Source of the DNA: CALBZH01 sp964538515
GTDB lineage: Bacteria > Desulfobacterota > Syntrophobacteria > Syntrophobacterales > Syntrophobacteraceae
Length of the DNA: 64,000 nt
NCBI GenBank assembly: GCA_964538515.1
Contig: CAZIEW010000006.1
Coordinates: forward strand, 37,873 to 101,872
Direction: 5' to 3'
The translations under genes and the position numbers were made by a program. A model generated the notes under the pieces. The model saw only the letters and a program-made list of their open reading frames with translations. It was not told the origin of the DNA and ran no database searches. Of this stretch, positions 54,387-63,665 are shown piece after piece (positions within the stretch are counted from its first letter, which is position 1; every line of letters begins with the position of its first letter).

Positions 54387-55382
54387 CTATCCCCGGCTGC
54401 GAACAAGCCCGGCGAGCTCGAGCCCGAGTCTTTCGTCAAGAACCACCGGCTCCTGCTCAAGCCATTTCCCGGCGGCGAAGAGCCGCCTCAGAAGCGGCTG
54501 CGAAAACGCGTCAACGATCGTTTCCGGCCAGGCATCGGCAAGATGACGAGAATGGGCATCCACGTATTTCTCCCAGAAGGAAGGGATGAAGAGCACCGCC
54601 TTCCGCCCTTTCCGGTGGAGATGCTGATAAATGGAGATCCCTTCAGGGTCGAGGTCACCGAAGTGATACCAGGGGGGCTCGGCGCCGAGTGTCTCGATGA
54701 ACAGCAGGCTCAACGGAGTGTTCCATCCGGGCTGGTGGATGAGAAGGAGCTCGCGGGGCTTCGGCATGTCCATGAACGCTCCGAGATTCTCGACGGTCAT
54801 GATCGCCTTCGGGAGCATGCCGGCCGGGCGGATACCGTCGAGAAGGGTCCGCTCGGTGAGGATCAGCTCGTCGAGGACAACCGTGAGATCATCGCACGAG
54901 AGCCGATTCGCCCCGAGACACAACATCAGTCCCTTGTTGGGGCGGATTCGAAGGACCCCGTCCGTCGTGAGGGTCAGGCCCGGCTGCGGCACCCTCCCGA
55001 CGCCTGACGACTTGGAATGCATGCCCACCAGTGCGGCGTAAGTCTTGTGGTGCAGCCTCGCCGGGAGTGTTTGAGCCGGGCTGGCTTTCCGGGCCAATGC
55101 GACCAGACTTCTCGCGTCAATCGGCAAGCCGGCATCCTGAAGCTGCTGCAAGGTTTGCCGCCAATCGGGCCAGATCCTGTCCAGGAGGGTTGGAAGGTGG
55201 GGGTCCCCGAGAGCATTGAGCACCAGCTCGCTCTGCCTGGGAGACTGAGTAACCCAGCCCAGTCCCAGGAGGTGCTCCGTCAAAGGCTGCAGCTTCCGTG
55301 AGCGTCGGAGTACACGGGTGGCATAAAGCCTCAGGATCGCAACGCGATATTCGGGATTCCCCCAGTCCATGGGCTCGATCAT
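54387..55382 (-). CDS. jetD: JetD: Wadjet TOPRIM-type nuclease (DUF3322/DUF2220)
   Basis: 331 residues from ATG 55382, overlapping the jetC stop by 4 bp. An N-terminal helical arm (DUF3322-like) leads to a topoisomerase VI-like TOPRIM domain: the glutamate in MTVENLGAF (about Glu198) and the paired aspartates in HFGDLDPEGIS (about Asp243 and Asp245), the catalytic metal set. Known role of the family: JetD cuts circular DNA that the JetABC condensin has extruded, destroying plasmids. It is somewhat shorter than many JetD proteins, mainly at the N-terminus; the catalytic residues look intact. Confidence 0.9.
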   Translation of the reverse strand: MIEPMDWGNPEYRVAILRLYATRVLRRSRKLQPLTEHLLGLGWVTQSPRQSELVLNALGDPHLPTLLDRIWPDWRQTLQQLQDAGLPIDARSLVALARKASPAQTLPARLHHKTYAALVGMHSKSSGVGRVPQPGLTLTTDGVLRIRPNKGLMLCLGANRLSCDDLTVVLDELILTERTLLDGIRPAGMLPKAIMTVENLGAFMDMPKPRELLLIHQPGWNTPLSLLFIETLGAEPPWYHFGDLDPEGISIYQHLHRKGRKAVLFIPSFWEKYVDAHSRHLADAWPETIVDAFSQPLLRRLFAAGKWLEQEPVVLDERLGLELAGLVRSRG

Positions 55383-58300
55383 CCTTCCAGTGATAGCCCC
55401 GTGAAGCGTCGGCCGCGGACAACGACCTGCTCCTCCTCACCTTCCTCCACACGGCGCACCAACCGGTAGGCCGTCCCCCGTCTGGCCTGGTCCGCAGCCG
55501 GCGCCGCCACCAGAAGCTGCATGTCCATGCGCTCGCAAAGCTCCCCCAGCGTATCGAGGGAGCGCGGACTCAAGCGGGCGGCCTCATCCAGAAACAGAAA
55601 CCGCAGACTTCCGCCGTCTCGCTTGCCTCGCAGAAGCTCCGCCTGATGCTCCCAAGCGTCCAGGATGACCATGAGCACCGCCGCGCCGACGCCGATGGAC
55701 TCGCCCGTCGACAGCACGCTCGAGGTGGCTTTCGTCCATCTCTCCGTCCCTCGCCTTTGGACCTCGACGCTCATCCGCACGTACTCCCGGTAATCCAGGA
55801 GCTGATCGCCCCGAACCTGCCCGCCACCCACCTGGCGGTAGAGCTCTGCCATGGCTTCTTCCAGGGAGACGCTGGCAGCGAAAAGGTCCTTTTGCACTTT
55901 CAGACCGTCCAGAAGCCGCTGCATGCCTTCCACGCGCTCCAGCCGGATGCGGATGGACGCGATGGTCCCGAAGCTGATCGCCTGGAGCCCCTTGTTGATC
56001 CGGTGAATCTGCCGCTCCTCACGCCGGATGCGCGTTCGGATGCTGTTGGCCACGCTGTCCGACTGGTATCGAAGCCGCCGCTCCTGGTCCTGGAGACGGT
56101 CGTTTAGCCGCGTCAGGTGATCCTCGATTTGGAGGAGCGCCGTCTCCGGGTCGTCAGCGTGCGCGATGTCCCTCGGGATGCTCTGCTCCAGAAAGGAGCG
56201 GACGGTGAGCCAGCTGTCCAGGGTCACGGCCCCGCGCCGCGTCTCGCCGTCGTGCGTCTGCCCCGTCCGCTCCACCTCCAGCCAAAGCTCCTCGCCCCGG
56301 GGGACCCCCAGCAGGATCCGCTTCAATTCCCCCTGATGCCCCGAAGACTCCTCGAAAGCCCGCGGGGGACCCAATTGATCGTAGGCCCGAACGACCCGAG
56401 GGTCGAGCAACCGGTCGGCGAGACCTTCCCGCAGAGCCCGGCGTTTGAGGCTCATCCAGTTTCTCCAGTGGGGCCAGAGGGCTTCGATCTCCGCTTTCCT
56501 GCGCTGTCGCGCCGCGACGTTGTTGTCCTCGGCGATCTCGACATCCTTTTCGGCCCGAATGAGATCGTCGGAAGTTTTCCGCTCTGCAACCTCCGCAAGG
56601 ACAAGCTTCTCTTTGGCTTCCCCTTTCGACTTCTCCGACTCCTCCAGGCTTCGCTGGCTTCCGTCTTCCCCTATCCGGGCGAGGTCCTGCCGCAGCGATT
56701 CGACCTTCGCGGTGAGCACCTTGTGCGACGCATCCGCCTGGTTGAACGCCTCGCGGGCCGCCTCCAAATCCCTGCCGGCGCTTTCGACTTCGTCCGCTGC
56801 CGCCCGGAGCTCCCGTTCCAGACGGCCCATTTGATTCCTCAAGGCTTCGAGAGCGCTCGCCTGTTCCGTCATCAGTGCTTCCTGATCCGAATAGGCGAGG
56901 TGAGGAAGCCGGTCCACAAGGATGGCAAGCAGCTCCCTGCCTCTGGCCCAATACTGCAGCACCGCATCGGCCCGCGCGAGGGCTTCCCTGCTGGCCTGCA
57001 CCAGTTCGGGACCGGGAGGCGGATATTCCAGGTCGAGCCAGCCCGCGCGCACGCGATCCATCGCCGGTTGAAGGGCCTCCATGCGCTCCTTGAGCGCAGC
57101 GGCTTCCCGCTGCTCGCGTTGAAGCTGATCGAGGGCTCCTCCCCAGTCCGAATCATCCAAAAGACCCGCATCCGGCAAGCATCCAGTTAGCTCCCCGAGA
57201 AGCTCCCGGCGGTGCTTCAGCTCAAGATCGACCGCTTCCATGCGTCGCAGAGCTCCGCGCTCCTCACGTTTCGTCTCGTTCAGGCGGGTATCGAGGCGAC
57301 TCAAGGATTCCCCTGGATCGGGCGCTCCCAGGAACCGGTAATGCCGCGAAAGAGTCGCGATGGTCTTCACCCCTTCCTGTTGCCGGGCCGCTTCGGCCCG
57401 CAGCGCCTCGACTTCTTTCAGAAGGCCGTCGAGCTTGTTTCGCAGACGGTCGACCTCCCGCTTCCGGGCAGCCCGGCCCACTACGGGGCGCTCGGGATGC
57501 CGCGTCAGACGCCAGGACGAGCCCATCTTGACCAGCTCGGCCCCCGGACATGACTTCCCTTCGGGAAGGTCTCTGAAATCGCTTGGATCGGCGAGCCAGA
57601 CAGTATCCAGCCGGTCGGGCTCCTGGGCAATCATCCGAGCCGCATCCTCGACGTCAGCAACCAGAAGCGCCCCGTGGAGGGGCCCCAGTCTGGCTTCGAC
57701 GAACGCCGCGTCCGCTTCCGGCACCTCATCGTAGAGCTCGGCCGCAAGCCTTCCATCCACCAAATCCCGCAAGCGCACCAGGGACTCGTCAAGCCGGCCG
57801 CCGCCGAATTCCAGCTCCAGCGCCATCTGTTCCACCGCTTCTCGCTCCGCATCGAGCTGCCGCAACCGGTCGCCGTTGGTCGTGAGGTCCCCTTCGAGCC
57901 GAGCTTTCAGCTCATCCAGGGCAGGGCCGTCGGCGACAGGAGTCCCGAACCCGTCTTCGAGCGTTCGTACCAACAGCCGAGCTTCCCGCCATTCGACGGC
58001 ATCGGCCTGCAGCCGCTCCATCTGCTGCTCGATCCGAGCCCGTTCGACACCCGACGCGCCAAGCCGCTCCTGAAGCCCACTGCGCTCTTCCGAAAGGCGG
58101 TCCAGCTCGATCCGGACGGATTCGAAGAGGGACCGCAGATCCGCCGCGCACGCGATCGTCTCCCCCCTTCCCTCGAGCAGCGAGACCCTCCGACGCACCT
58201 CCTCCTGACGCCCGGCAAGGCTCCTCGCCTCCTCAATCCGCCCGGGGAGTGTCTCGGCTTCTTCCAGCCTTCGCGTCAGGTCGCGGAATTCCTGATCGAG

Positions 58301-59794
58301 CTTCCGGGCGACGTCGAGAGCCTGCTCTGCCGTGAAGTCCTCCTTCGATGCCACCCTCAAGGCATCCAGAACGTGCTCGTAGCGCAGGATGCGGGCTTCG
58401 AGCGATTCCAGCTGGCGCTCGACCTGCGTCTTGTCGTCAAGGGCGCGGCTCCACTGGCTCCGGCATTCCGACAGGAGATCCTCGGCGCCGCGATCGCTCA
58501 CGTCCCGATCGGGGAAGGTCCTGCGCGCGTCGTCGAGCGCTCTGATCGCCTGCTTGTAAAGAGCCACCTTCCGGGAGACCTGCTCCCAGGCCTTTTGGGC
58601 ATCCGCCATGCCCTCGGCGCTCCGTACCGTTTCGGCGAGGAGCCGGTCTCGAGTCCCTTCGGACTGCCGGAACCGCTGCTCCACGGTCCGAAAAACCCCC
58701 AAGGCTCGTTCCCGCTCTTTTTCAGCCTCCAATCGCAGCGAGACTTGCCGTTCGATCTCGAGAGCGACTTCCCGGGCCTGTCGGCAGCGGTTCCACAGGG
58801 CTTCGGCTTCGCGGTGCGCCTTCCGGCGGATTTCCAGCTCGCGGCTGATTTCGCCATGCCTCCGGTCGAGGTCGCGCTTGAGACGCTGAGCCCGCAGCAG
58901 GTCCGCCTTGCACCGCCCATGCTCGGTTCTCGCGGCATCGACGTTTCTCCGGAGACCGACGACCCTGAGGCGCGTGCCGTGAAAGGCGGCCTCGAACATG
59001 CCGTAGCCCGATTTGAACACGCCCTGGATGGTCTTGTACTTCTGGTCGGCGGAAGCGATTTCCTGCCGCGTTACCCGGCAGGCGTCGAGGTTCTCCCGCA
59101 TCCGGGCCACGTGATTTCTGAGCGACGGGTCCTCGGCCAGGAGGTAATCCCGCAATCCTTTCTGAATGGAGCTCGAAAGGCCCCCGTACATGCTGGTCTG
59201 AAGCATCCGATTGTATCGGTCCCGCTCGGCGTAGGCTTCCATGCGCATGGGGACGACCCCCAGATCAAACAGGCGCGACGTGTACTCCCCGACCGTTTCA
59301 CAAGCCTTGAGGGCGCCGCCCAACGCGCCGACGGCCTGGCGAAGGTCCGAAAGCTCCGGGACGCTCTCCGTTTCTTCATCACGGACCAGCAGGACCTCCT
59401 CCAGGGAGACGTCGGGGGGCAGTCCTTCGATGATGAACCGGGTGAAATCCAGGGTCGGGGGCGCCTTCTTCCTGAGCAAGACTCCCGCGAGGATTCGCCC
59501 GCCCCCGGGTGTGAGCAGCTCCAGGACGCTGTACGCCGCCCCCTTTGACCCCAGCCGCCCGAAGATCCCCCGGTCGCCTTCGATGGTGCCGCCTTCGGAC
59601 ACATTCCGAAACTGCAACAGCCGTTGATCCGGCAGCAGAGCCACGAAAGCCGCGATCATGACCGTGGTCTTGCCAGCACCGTTTTCCCCTTCCAGGGCGG
59701 TCACCCCCCCGTCCATCTCGAACGCCTGGTAGAAGAAGCCCTTCCAGTTGACCAGGATCAGGGTCCGGATTTTTGCTCTACGCTTCGTCGTCAT
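55379..59794 (-). CDS. jetC: JetC: MukB/SMC-like ATPase of the Wadjet system
   Basis: 1471 residues from ATG 59794. Walker A EGENGAGKTT (Lys about 42) lies at the N-terminus; a very long coiled coil runs through the middle (for example RRHGEISRELEIRRKAHREA) with a central hinge-like region near residues 640-760; the C-terminal head has the signature VLSTGESIGVGAAVLMVILD and Walker B LFLDEAARLSPRSL. Size and layout match MukB/MksB. With JetA and JetB it forms a loop-extruding complex on DNA. It overlaps jetB by 17 bp and jetD by 4 bp. Confidence 0.95.
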   Translation of the reverse strand: MTTKRRAKIRTLILVNWKGFFYQAFEMDGGVTALEGENGAGKTTVMIAAFVALLPDQRLLQFRNVSEGGTIEGDRGIFGRLGSKGAAYSVLELLTPGGGRILAGVLLRKKAPPTLDFTRFIIEGLPPDVSLEEVLLVRDEETESVPELSDLRQAVGALGGALKACETVGEYTSRLFDLGVVPMRMEAYAERDRYNRMLQTSMYGGLSSSIQKGLRDYLLAEDPSLRNHVARMRENLDACRVTRQEIASADQKYKTIQGVFKSGYGMFEAAFHGTRLRVVGLRRNVDAARTEHGRCKADLLRAQRLKRDLDRRHGEISRELEIRRKAHREAEALWNRCRQAREVALEIERQVSLRLEAEKERERALGVFRTVEQRFRQSEGTRDRLLAETVRSAEGMADAQKAWEQVSRKVALYKQAIRALDDARRTFPDRDVSDRGAEDLLSECRSQWSRALDDKTQVERQLESLEARILRYEHVLDALRVASKEDFTAEQALDVARKLDQEFRDLTRRLEEAETLPGRIEEARSLAGRQEEVRRRVSLLEGRGETIACAADLRSLFESVRIELDRLSEERSGLQERLGASGVERARIEQQMERLQADAVEWREARLLVRTLEDGFGTPVADGPALDELKARLEGDLTTNGDRLRQLDAEREAVEQMALELEFGGGRLDESLVRLRDLVDGRLAAELYDEVPEADAAFVEARLGPLHGALLVADVEDAARMIAQEPDRLDTVWLADPSDFRDLPEGKSCPGAELVKMGSSWRLTRHPERPVVGRAARKREVDRLRNKLDGLLKEVEALRAEAARQQEGVKTIATLSRHYRFLGAPDPGESLSRLDTRLNETKREERGALRRMEAVDLELKHRRELLGELTGCLPDAGLLDDSDWGGALDQLQREQREAAALKERMEALQPAMDRVRAGWLDLEYPPPGPELVQASREALARADAVLQYWARGRELLAILVDRLPHLAYSDQEALMTEQASALEALRNQMGRLERELRAAADEVESAGRDLEAAREAFNQADASHKVLTAKVESLRQDLARIGEDGSQRSLEESEKSKGEAKEKLVLAEVAERKTSDDLIRAEKDVEIAEDNNVAARQRRKAEIEALWPHWRNWMSLKRRALREGLADRLLDPRVVRAYDQLGPPRAFEESSGHQGELKRILLGVPRGEELWLEVERTGQTHDGETRRGAVTLDSWLTVRSFLEQSIPRDIAHADDPETALLQIEDHLTRLNDRLQDQERRLRYQSDSVANSIRTRIRREERQIHRINKGLQAISFGTIASIRIRLERVEGMQRLLDGLKVQKDLFAASVSLEEAMAELYRQVGGGQVRGDQLLDYREYVRMSVEVQRRGTERWTKATSSVLSTGESIGVGAAVLMVILDAWEHQAELLRGKRDGGSLRFLFLDEAARLSPRSLDTLGELCERMDMQLLVAAPAADQARRGTAYRLVRRVEEGEEEQVVVRGRRFTGLSLEG

Positions 59795-60461
59795 CCCGAG
59801 CCTCTTCTCCGACCTTGTCGATCTCCTCGATCGCCACTTCCCCGCGCCTCACCAAATCCCCGAGCGCAGCGGCCGGGTCCACGGATTCTCGCACGGGGTC
59901 GGCGAAGCGCATGATCGATTTTCGCGGGAGCACGTGTCCGCTCCCACGCTCGACGACCAGAAATCCGAGGCGGGCAAGACCGTTGACGGCCTTGTCGACA
60001 GCTTCCCGGATCTTGCGGTTGTCCGTTTCCGTATCGCGGCCCCGTGCCCGGGTGGCAAGCAGCTCGACGAGCCTCTGCCGGCCCAGCAGCATTTCAAGGT
60101 GTGAGAGCACGTGGTCGACGGGAATACGCCCCGTCGTCGTCAGATACGACGGATCCATGCGAAGCAGCGCCAGAACCTGCCCCACCAGCATCTCGGCGAT
60201 GCTCAGACGATGACGGCCGAGGAGATCCCCCTCCGAAAGGAGATAGTAGTAGCCTTCCTGGCCATGGACCAGCCGACATCCGTAACCTTCGTAGAACCCC
60301 TGCAGGAAGGGCTCGGCCTGCAAGAGCAGCTCGTAGGACCGAATGTCGTCCATGTCGATATGGGCTCCGGTCCTCAGCCGGTGGTCGATTTCCGGGAACA
60401 GGGGGTCGGTGACCACCTGCTCGAGGGATTCGTAGGTCGTTCCGCTAAGATTCTCCCCCAT
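59778..60461 (-). CDS. jetB: JetB: MukE-like subunit of the Wadjet system
   Basis: 227 residues from ATG 60461, overlapping jetA by 17 bp. Two winged-helix-like halves of the kite type are visible: YELLLQAEPFLQGFYEGYGC with VHGQEGYYYLLSEGD, then IREAVDKAVNGLARLGFLVV. The C-terminus is acidic (EEIDKVGEEARDDDEA). MukE-type kite proteins bind the kleisin and DNA. Position, size and fold texture all fit. Confidence 0.9.
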   Translation of the reverse strand: MGENLSGTTYESLEQVVTDPLFPEIDHRLRTGAHIDMDDIRSYELLLQAEPFLQGFYEGYGCRLVHGQEGYYYLLSEGDLLGRHRLSIAEMLVGQVLALLRMDPSYLTTTGRIPVDHVLSHLEMLLGRQRLVELLATRARGRDTETDNRKIREAVDKAVNGLARLGFLVVERGSGHVLPRKSIMRFADPVRESVDPAAALGDLVRRGEVAIEEIDKVGEEARDDDEA

Positions 60462-61764
60462 CGCGCCTCCCTCTCAGGCGAACTGTCACGTTCTGGATTT
60501 CGATCTCCTCTCCCAACGGGTGCCAGGCGCTCTCCCTCAAGGGCTGAGGAGCACCGCACCGCGCGAGCCATTCGGCCAGGTCGCCGGCCATGACGTAAAG
60601 CTCACGATGGGGGTAGTCCGGGAGGAGCCTTCTGAGGATTTCCATGAGATCCGCCTCGCCCCGCTCCTGCAGCTCCATGTGGAGATCTCTCTCGAGCTGT
60701 TCCAGGCGGGACTCCGCGAGGCCAACCTCCTCAAGGGCGGCTCCAGGCGCAGGGCGCTGCCGTTCGATCCTTTCCATGGACTGTTCCCGGGCGGAATCGC
60801 GCAAGTGTTTGTAGGGAGGCTGGTCGGCCACATTCAGGAACCAGAGCGTGGTCGAGCCATAGACCTTGAGCGCATCCCGAAGCCGGACACGAATCGCACG
60901 GTCCGGGTCCACGCTCACCACGGACCGGATGAATTCGTGGACATTCTGGTAGTAGTCGGACCAGGCCGTGAAGCGGCTCTCCCCCCAGGCGCTGATCCGC
61001 TCCATCTGCCTTCGGACATGAGCGACCGCCTCCACGGACTCGGTCTGAGACGCATCCTCGCACAACTCCTCGATTTCATTGATCAGAGACGACATCCCCT
61101 CGATCTCGTGCATCAGCGCGCGGTGCAGCTCCTGAAGCGCCCCGCTGGTGGTCAGCAGAAGCTCCTCGCACGAGCGCACGGCCTCGAACCAGGATTCCTC
61201 GAGCATCCGCCCGATCCGCTCACGGATCTCCTCCTGCTGCACATCCATGCCCTGCTGACGGCGGTCGATCGCCTCCATGAGCCCCGTCACCGTCAACCGC
61301 AGCGGGCCCCGCACCCGGGATTCCCAGTGCTCGGGCCCACCCCCCTCCTCCGCGGCATGCCTGATCTCGCCAAGATCCGCCCGAATCCGCGTCATCATCA
61401 CTTCCAGGCTCTGGCGGGTCAGCCCCTCCCGCTCACCGAGCCATTCCGCAATGGCGCTCCCCATGCGGGAGAGGGAATAGTCGCCACCGCGAACCACACC
61501 AGCCGTATCGGTCCGGACCATGAGTCGCTGCTCGCGAAGTCGAGCGATGGCACTCGTCGCACGCTGCGTCACCGTCGACGAGTCGCCGTGAGCCACCTCG
61601 CTCACAATCCGGTAGATGCCGCGGAGCTGGTCCTCGTCCAAGGTGGGGTCGGGATTCGTGACAAGCCAGGCATGGATGCCCGCCAGAAAGGCAGCGTCCT
61701 CCGCATCAAGCTGGAGGGCAAACCCCATAGACCAGGTCCTGGCAATAGTCTCGGCCACGTTCAA
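60445..61764 (-). CDS. jetA: JetA: MukF/kleisin-like subunit of the Wadjet system
   Basis: 439 residues, probably from TTG 61764 (GGGGGGAGAG just upstream) or GTG 61758. N-terminal winged-helix (LDEDQLRGIYRIVSEVAHGD, ATSAIARLREQRLMVRTD), a long helical middle (EAVRSCEELLLTTSGALQEL) and a C-terminal winged-helix (VMAGDLAEWLARCGAP). This is the MukF order. It links JetB to JetC heads. First gene of the operon; 593 bp of upstream sequence separate it from decayed genes on the same strand. Confidence 0.9.
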   Translation of the reverse strand: MNVAETIARTWSMGFALQLDAEDAAFLAGIHAWLVTNPDPTLDEDQLRGIYRIVSEVAHGDSSTVTQRATSAIARLREQRLMVRTDTAGVVRGGDYSLSRMGSAIAEWLGEREGLTRQSLEVMMTRIRADLGEIRHAAEEGGGPEHWESRVRGPLRLTVTGLMEAIDRRQQGMDVQQEEIRERIGRMLEESWFEAVRSCEELLLTTSGALQELHRALMHEIEGMSSLINEIEELCEDASQTESVEAVAHVRRQMERISAWGESRFTAWSDYYQNVHEFIRSVVSVDPDRAIRVRLRDALKVYGSTTLWFLNVADQPPYKHLRDSAREQSMERIERQRPAPGAALEEVGLAESRLEQLERDLHMELQERGEADLMEILRRLLPDYPHRELYVMAGDLAEWLARCGAPQPLRESAWHPLGEEIEIQNVTVRLRGRRDGGES

Positions 61765-61893
61765 TGACTCTCCCCCCGCTCCTCAGAGGATCACGCAGAA
61801 AACAGAGTGCATCGCTCACTTGACGACAAACCATCCCCAAGAGCTCCGCCGGAGATGCAAGGGCCAAGGAATCGAGCGAACCCCTCGCAGCAC

Positions 61894-61922
61894 GGCTAGG
61901 GGATTCCAGGGGCGCTTGTCAA
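61894..61922 (-). promoter_or_regulatory. Weak candidate promoter for the jet operon
   Basis: A perfect TTGACA (61922-61917 on the minus strand) is followed after 17 bases by CTAGCC (61899-61894), which matches the -10 consensus poorly. It lies about 130 bases before the jetA start. Confidence 0.25.
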
Positions 61923-62082
61923 GGTATTTTCAGGCAGGAATTCGAATGCCCGGCTCGTGTACCCGGAAATGGGCAGAAGGTGGAGACCTCCTGGCGCAGC
62001 AAACGGGAGGCTCTCGTCAAGTCCCGAAGAGAACGGCAGGAGTCCTGCCTTGTTTTCAAATCACCACGCAGACATGAGTGAT

Positions 62083-62212
62083 CGTCACTTCTCAATAACC
62101 GTGGGCAAGCCTGTGTATCGTCGCGTCGCTGTAAGTCGGGTTTTCAACCCGACATCTTTGCCTCGTGGCCTGTCGGAATAAAATCCCGACCGACACGTAT
62201 TGAGAAGTGACG
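62083..62212. repeat. 130-bp element with perfect 15-bp terminal inverted repeats (MITE/REP-like)
   Basis: CGTCACTTCTCAATA (62083-62097) is the exact inverse complement of TATTGAGAAGTGACG (62198-62212). Inside are two smaller hairpins with related stems: GTCGGGTT/AACCCGAC (62135-62153) and GTCGG/CCGAC (62172-62190). There is no open frame and no clear target-site duplication. The structure suggests a non-autonomous mobile repeat or a composite REP element between the jet operon and decayed metabolic genes. Confidence 0.75.
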
Positions 62213-62357
62213 CAGGCGAGCACTTGGGAAAGGCCCACCGTCAGCAGGAAAGTCGGGGAAGAGATCCAGCGTGAGCACTTCTGAGGCTGCGCTTGCCGTC
62301 GCTTGAACACCCGGATCGTCAGAGCCGACGCATAGGCAACCGTGTACTATGAAGATC
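62213..62357. other. Short intergenic stretch after the gnd remnant
   Basis: 145 bp between the inverted-repeat element and the stop codon of the gnd remnant. No gene or signal recognised. Confidence 0.4.
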
Positions 62358-62846
62358 TCACTTTCCGGGCTTTTCCACGTGTCCTCCGAAGTCGAAGCAC
62401 ATGGCCGAGAGCACCTTGTCCGCAACGTCCGCCTCTCCTCGCGAACTGAATCGTGCATAGAGAGCGGCGGAGAGAACCGGCGCAGGCAAGGCCTCGTCGA
62501 TGGCGGCTATGATGGTCCATCGGCCTTCTCCGGAATCCGAAACCCGGCCCCCAAACTCGGAGAGCTCTGGAGCCTTGAGCAGTGCTGTCGCCATGAGATC
62601 GAGAAGCCACGAGGTGATCACGCTGCCCCGCCGCCACACTTCGGCGATGTCTGCCAGGTTGAGGTTGAAATCGAACCGGTACGCTTCGGGGTTGCGCTGA
62701 TGCGTGGTTTCGGCATCGAAGCTTTGATCTCCCTTGCCGATATTGGCATGTCGGAGGACGTTTAGTCCCTCGGCATACGCTGCCATGATGCCGTATTCGA
62801 TGCCGTTATGCACCATCTTCACAAAGTGGCCCGCCCCGTTGGGGCC
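62358..62846 (-). pseudogene. gnd: 6-phosphogluconate dehydrogenase, C-terminal remnant
   Basis: 162 residues starting GPNGAGHFVKMVHNGIEYGI and ending FGGHVEKPGK. They match the C-terminal helical half of short (about 300-residue) decarboxylating 6-phosphogluconate dehydrogenases, including the catalytic Lys/Asn region KMVHNGIEYG. The whole N-terminal NAD(P)-binding Rossmann half is missing; transaldolase-derived sequence stands in its place. A frame continues upstream to TTG 62999, but residues there are out-of-frame transaldolase. Without the cofactor domain it cannot be an active dehydrogenase. Confidence 0.87.
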
Positions 62847-63125
62847 GCAGGACATCCGCAGCCATCTGGATAGCCTCCACGGTGAGAGCCTGATAGATCT
62901 CTCCAACGCTCCTGCCTTCCAAGGCCAGCAACTGGATATCGGCATCGCAGTCCTGGCTCCCTGCGATGGCCTTCTCAAAGAGGCGGGATTCGATGTCAAT
63001 CCGCAAAGCCCGTCTTGCTCGATCAGCCGCCGGAGCTCTCCTGAAACGATGAGTGGACGTCGAATCGTGTCAAGCTAAACGTTCTGACCAAGTGCTTACA
63101 AGCTGCGCAAAGGATTCTCTTTCAT
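62847..63125 (-). pseudogene. tal: Transaldolase, N-terminal remnant with two stops and a frameshift
   Basis: The ATG at 63125 overlaps the rpiB stop (ATGA), the original operon arrangement. Reading on gives MKENPLRSL, a TAA at 63098-63096, ALGQNV, a TAG at 63077-63075 (where Trp is normal), then LDTIRRPLIVSGELRRLIEQ and LTSNPAS. A one-base shift near 62980 moves to FEKAIAGSQDCDADIQ and EIYQALTVEAIQMAADVLRP, all typical transaldolase. The sequence then passes straight into gnd at a shared GGCCC. About two thirds of transaldolase is deleted. Clearly non-functional unless base errors explain three separate lesions. Confidence 0.87.
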
Positions 63126-63580
63126 GCCGTCTGCTCCCGTCGTTCCAGCTCAGCCACCTTGCTCAGGCGGCGCCGAAAGCGCTCGTCTCCCTTGAAACGG
63201 GCGTTCAGAAATATCAGAACCAGGTCCAGCGCCGGTTCAAATCCGGTCACGCGACCACCCAGACACATCAGGTTCATGTCGTCATCCTCCACACCCTGAT
63301 GGGCGGAGAAAATCTCAGTGATCAACGCGGCTCGAACCCCGGGGACCTTGTTGGCCGCGATGCAGGCTCCCACGCCGCTCCCGCACACGGCGATCCCACG
63401 CTCGAATTCCCCCCGCGCCACGGCTTCAGCCAGCGGAATGACATAGTCCGGGTAGTCGTCTCCACCGAGGATCTCGTGTGCACCATAATCCACGACGTCG
63501 TGCCCCATGGCCCTGAGCGCGACTGCCAGCCTCTCTTTCAGCTCGAATCCACCATGATCTGCAGCAATTCCCAATCGCAT
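63122..63580 (-). CDS. rpiB: Ribose-5-phosphate isomerase B
   Basis: 152 residues from ATG 63580. Full-length RpiB/LacAB family: MRLGIAADHGGFELKERL, active-site CGSGVGACIAANK (the base Cys present), and HQGVEDDDMNLMCLGGRVTG. It interconverts ribose 5-phosphate and ribulose 5-phosphate. It is the only intact gene of a former tkt-rpiB-tal-gnd operon on this strand. Whether it is still transcribed is unknown. Confidence 0.93.
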   Translation of the reverse strand: MRLGIAADHGGFELKERLAVALRAMGHDVVDYGAHEILGGDDYPDYVIPLAEAVARGEFERGIAVCGSGVGACIAANKVPGVRAALITEIFSAHQGVEDDDMNLMCLGGRVTGFEPALDLVLIFLNARFKGDERFRRRLSKVAELERREQTA

Positions 63581-63665
63581 GTTGCCGCGCCTTTCGTTCT
63601 CCTTGGGACAATCTGAACAAGGGATCGAGACGCCAACCCGACCCGTGCCCTGACTGATACCGGAT

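Noticed and set aside
57674..59548. 624-codon open frame antisense to jetC
   Set aside because: Shadow frame; the minus strand encodes an intact MukB-like ATPase with all motifs.
62806..63006. Separate 66-codon gene reading FEKAIAGSQDCDADIQ
   Set aside because: It is the frameshifted middle of the transaldolase remnant, not an independent small gene.
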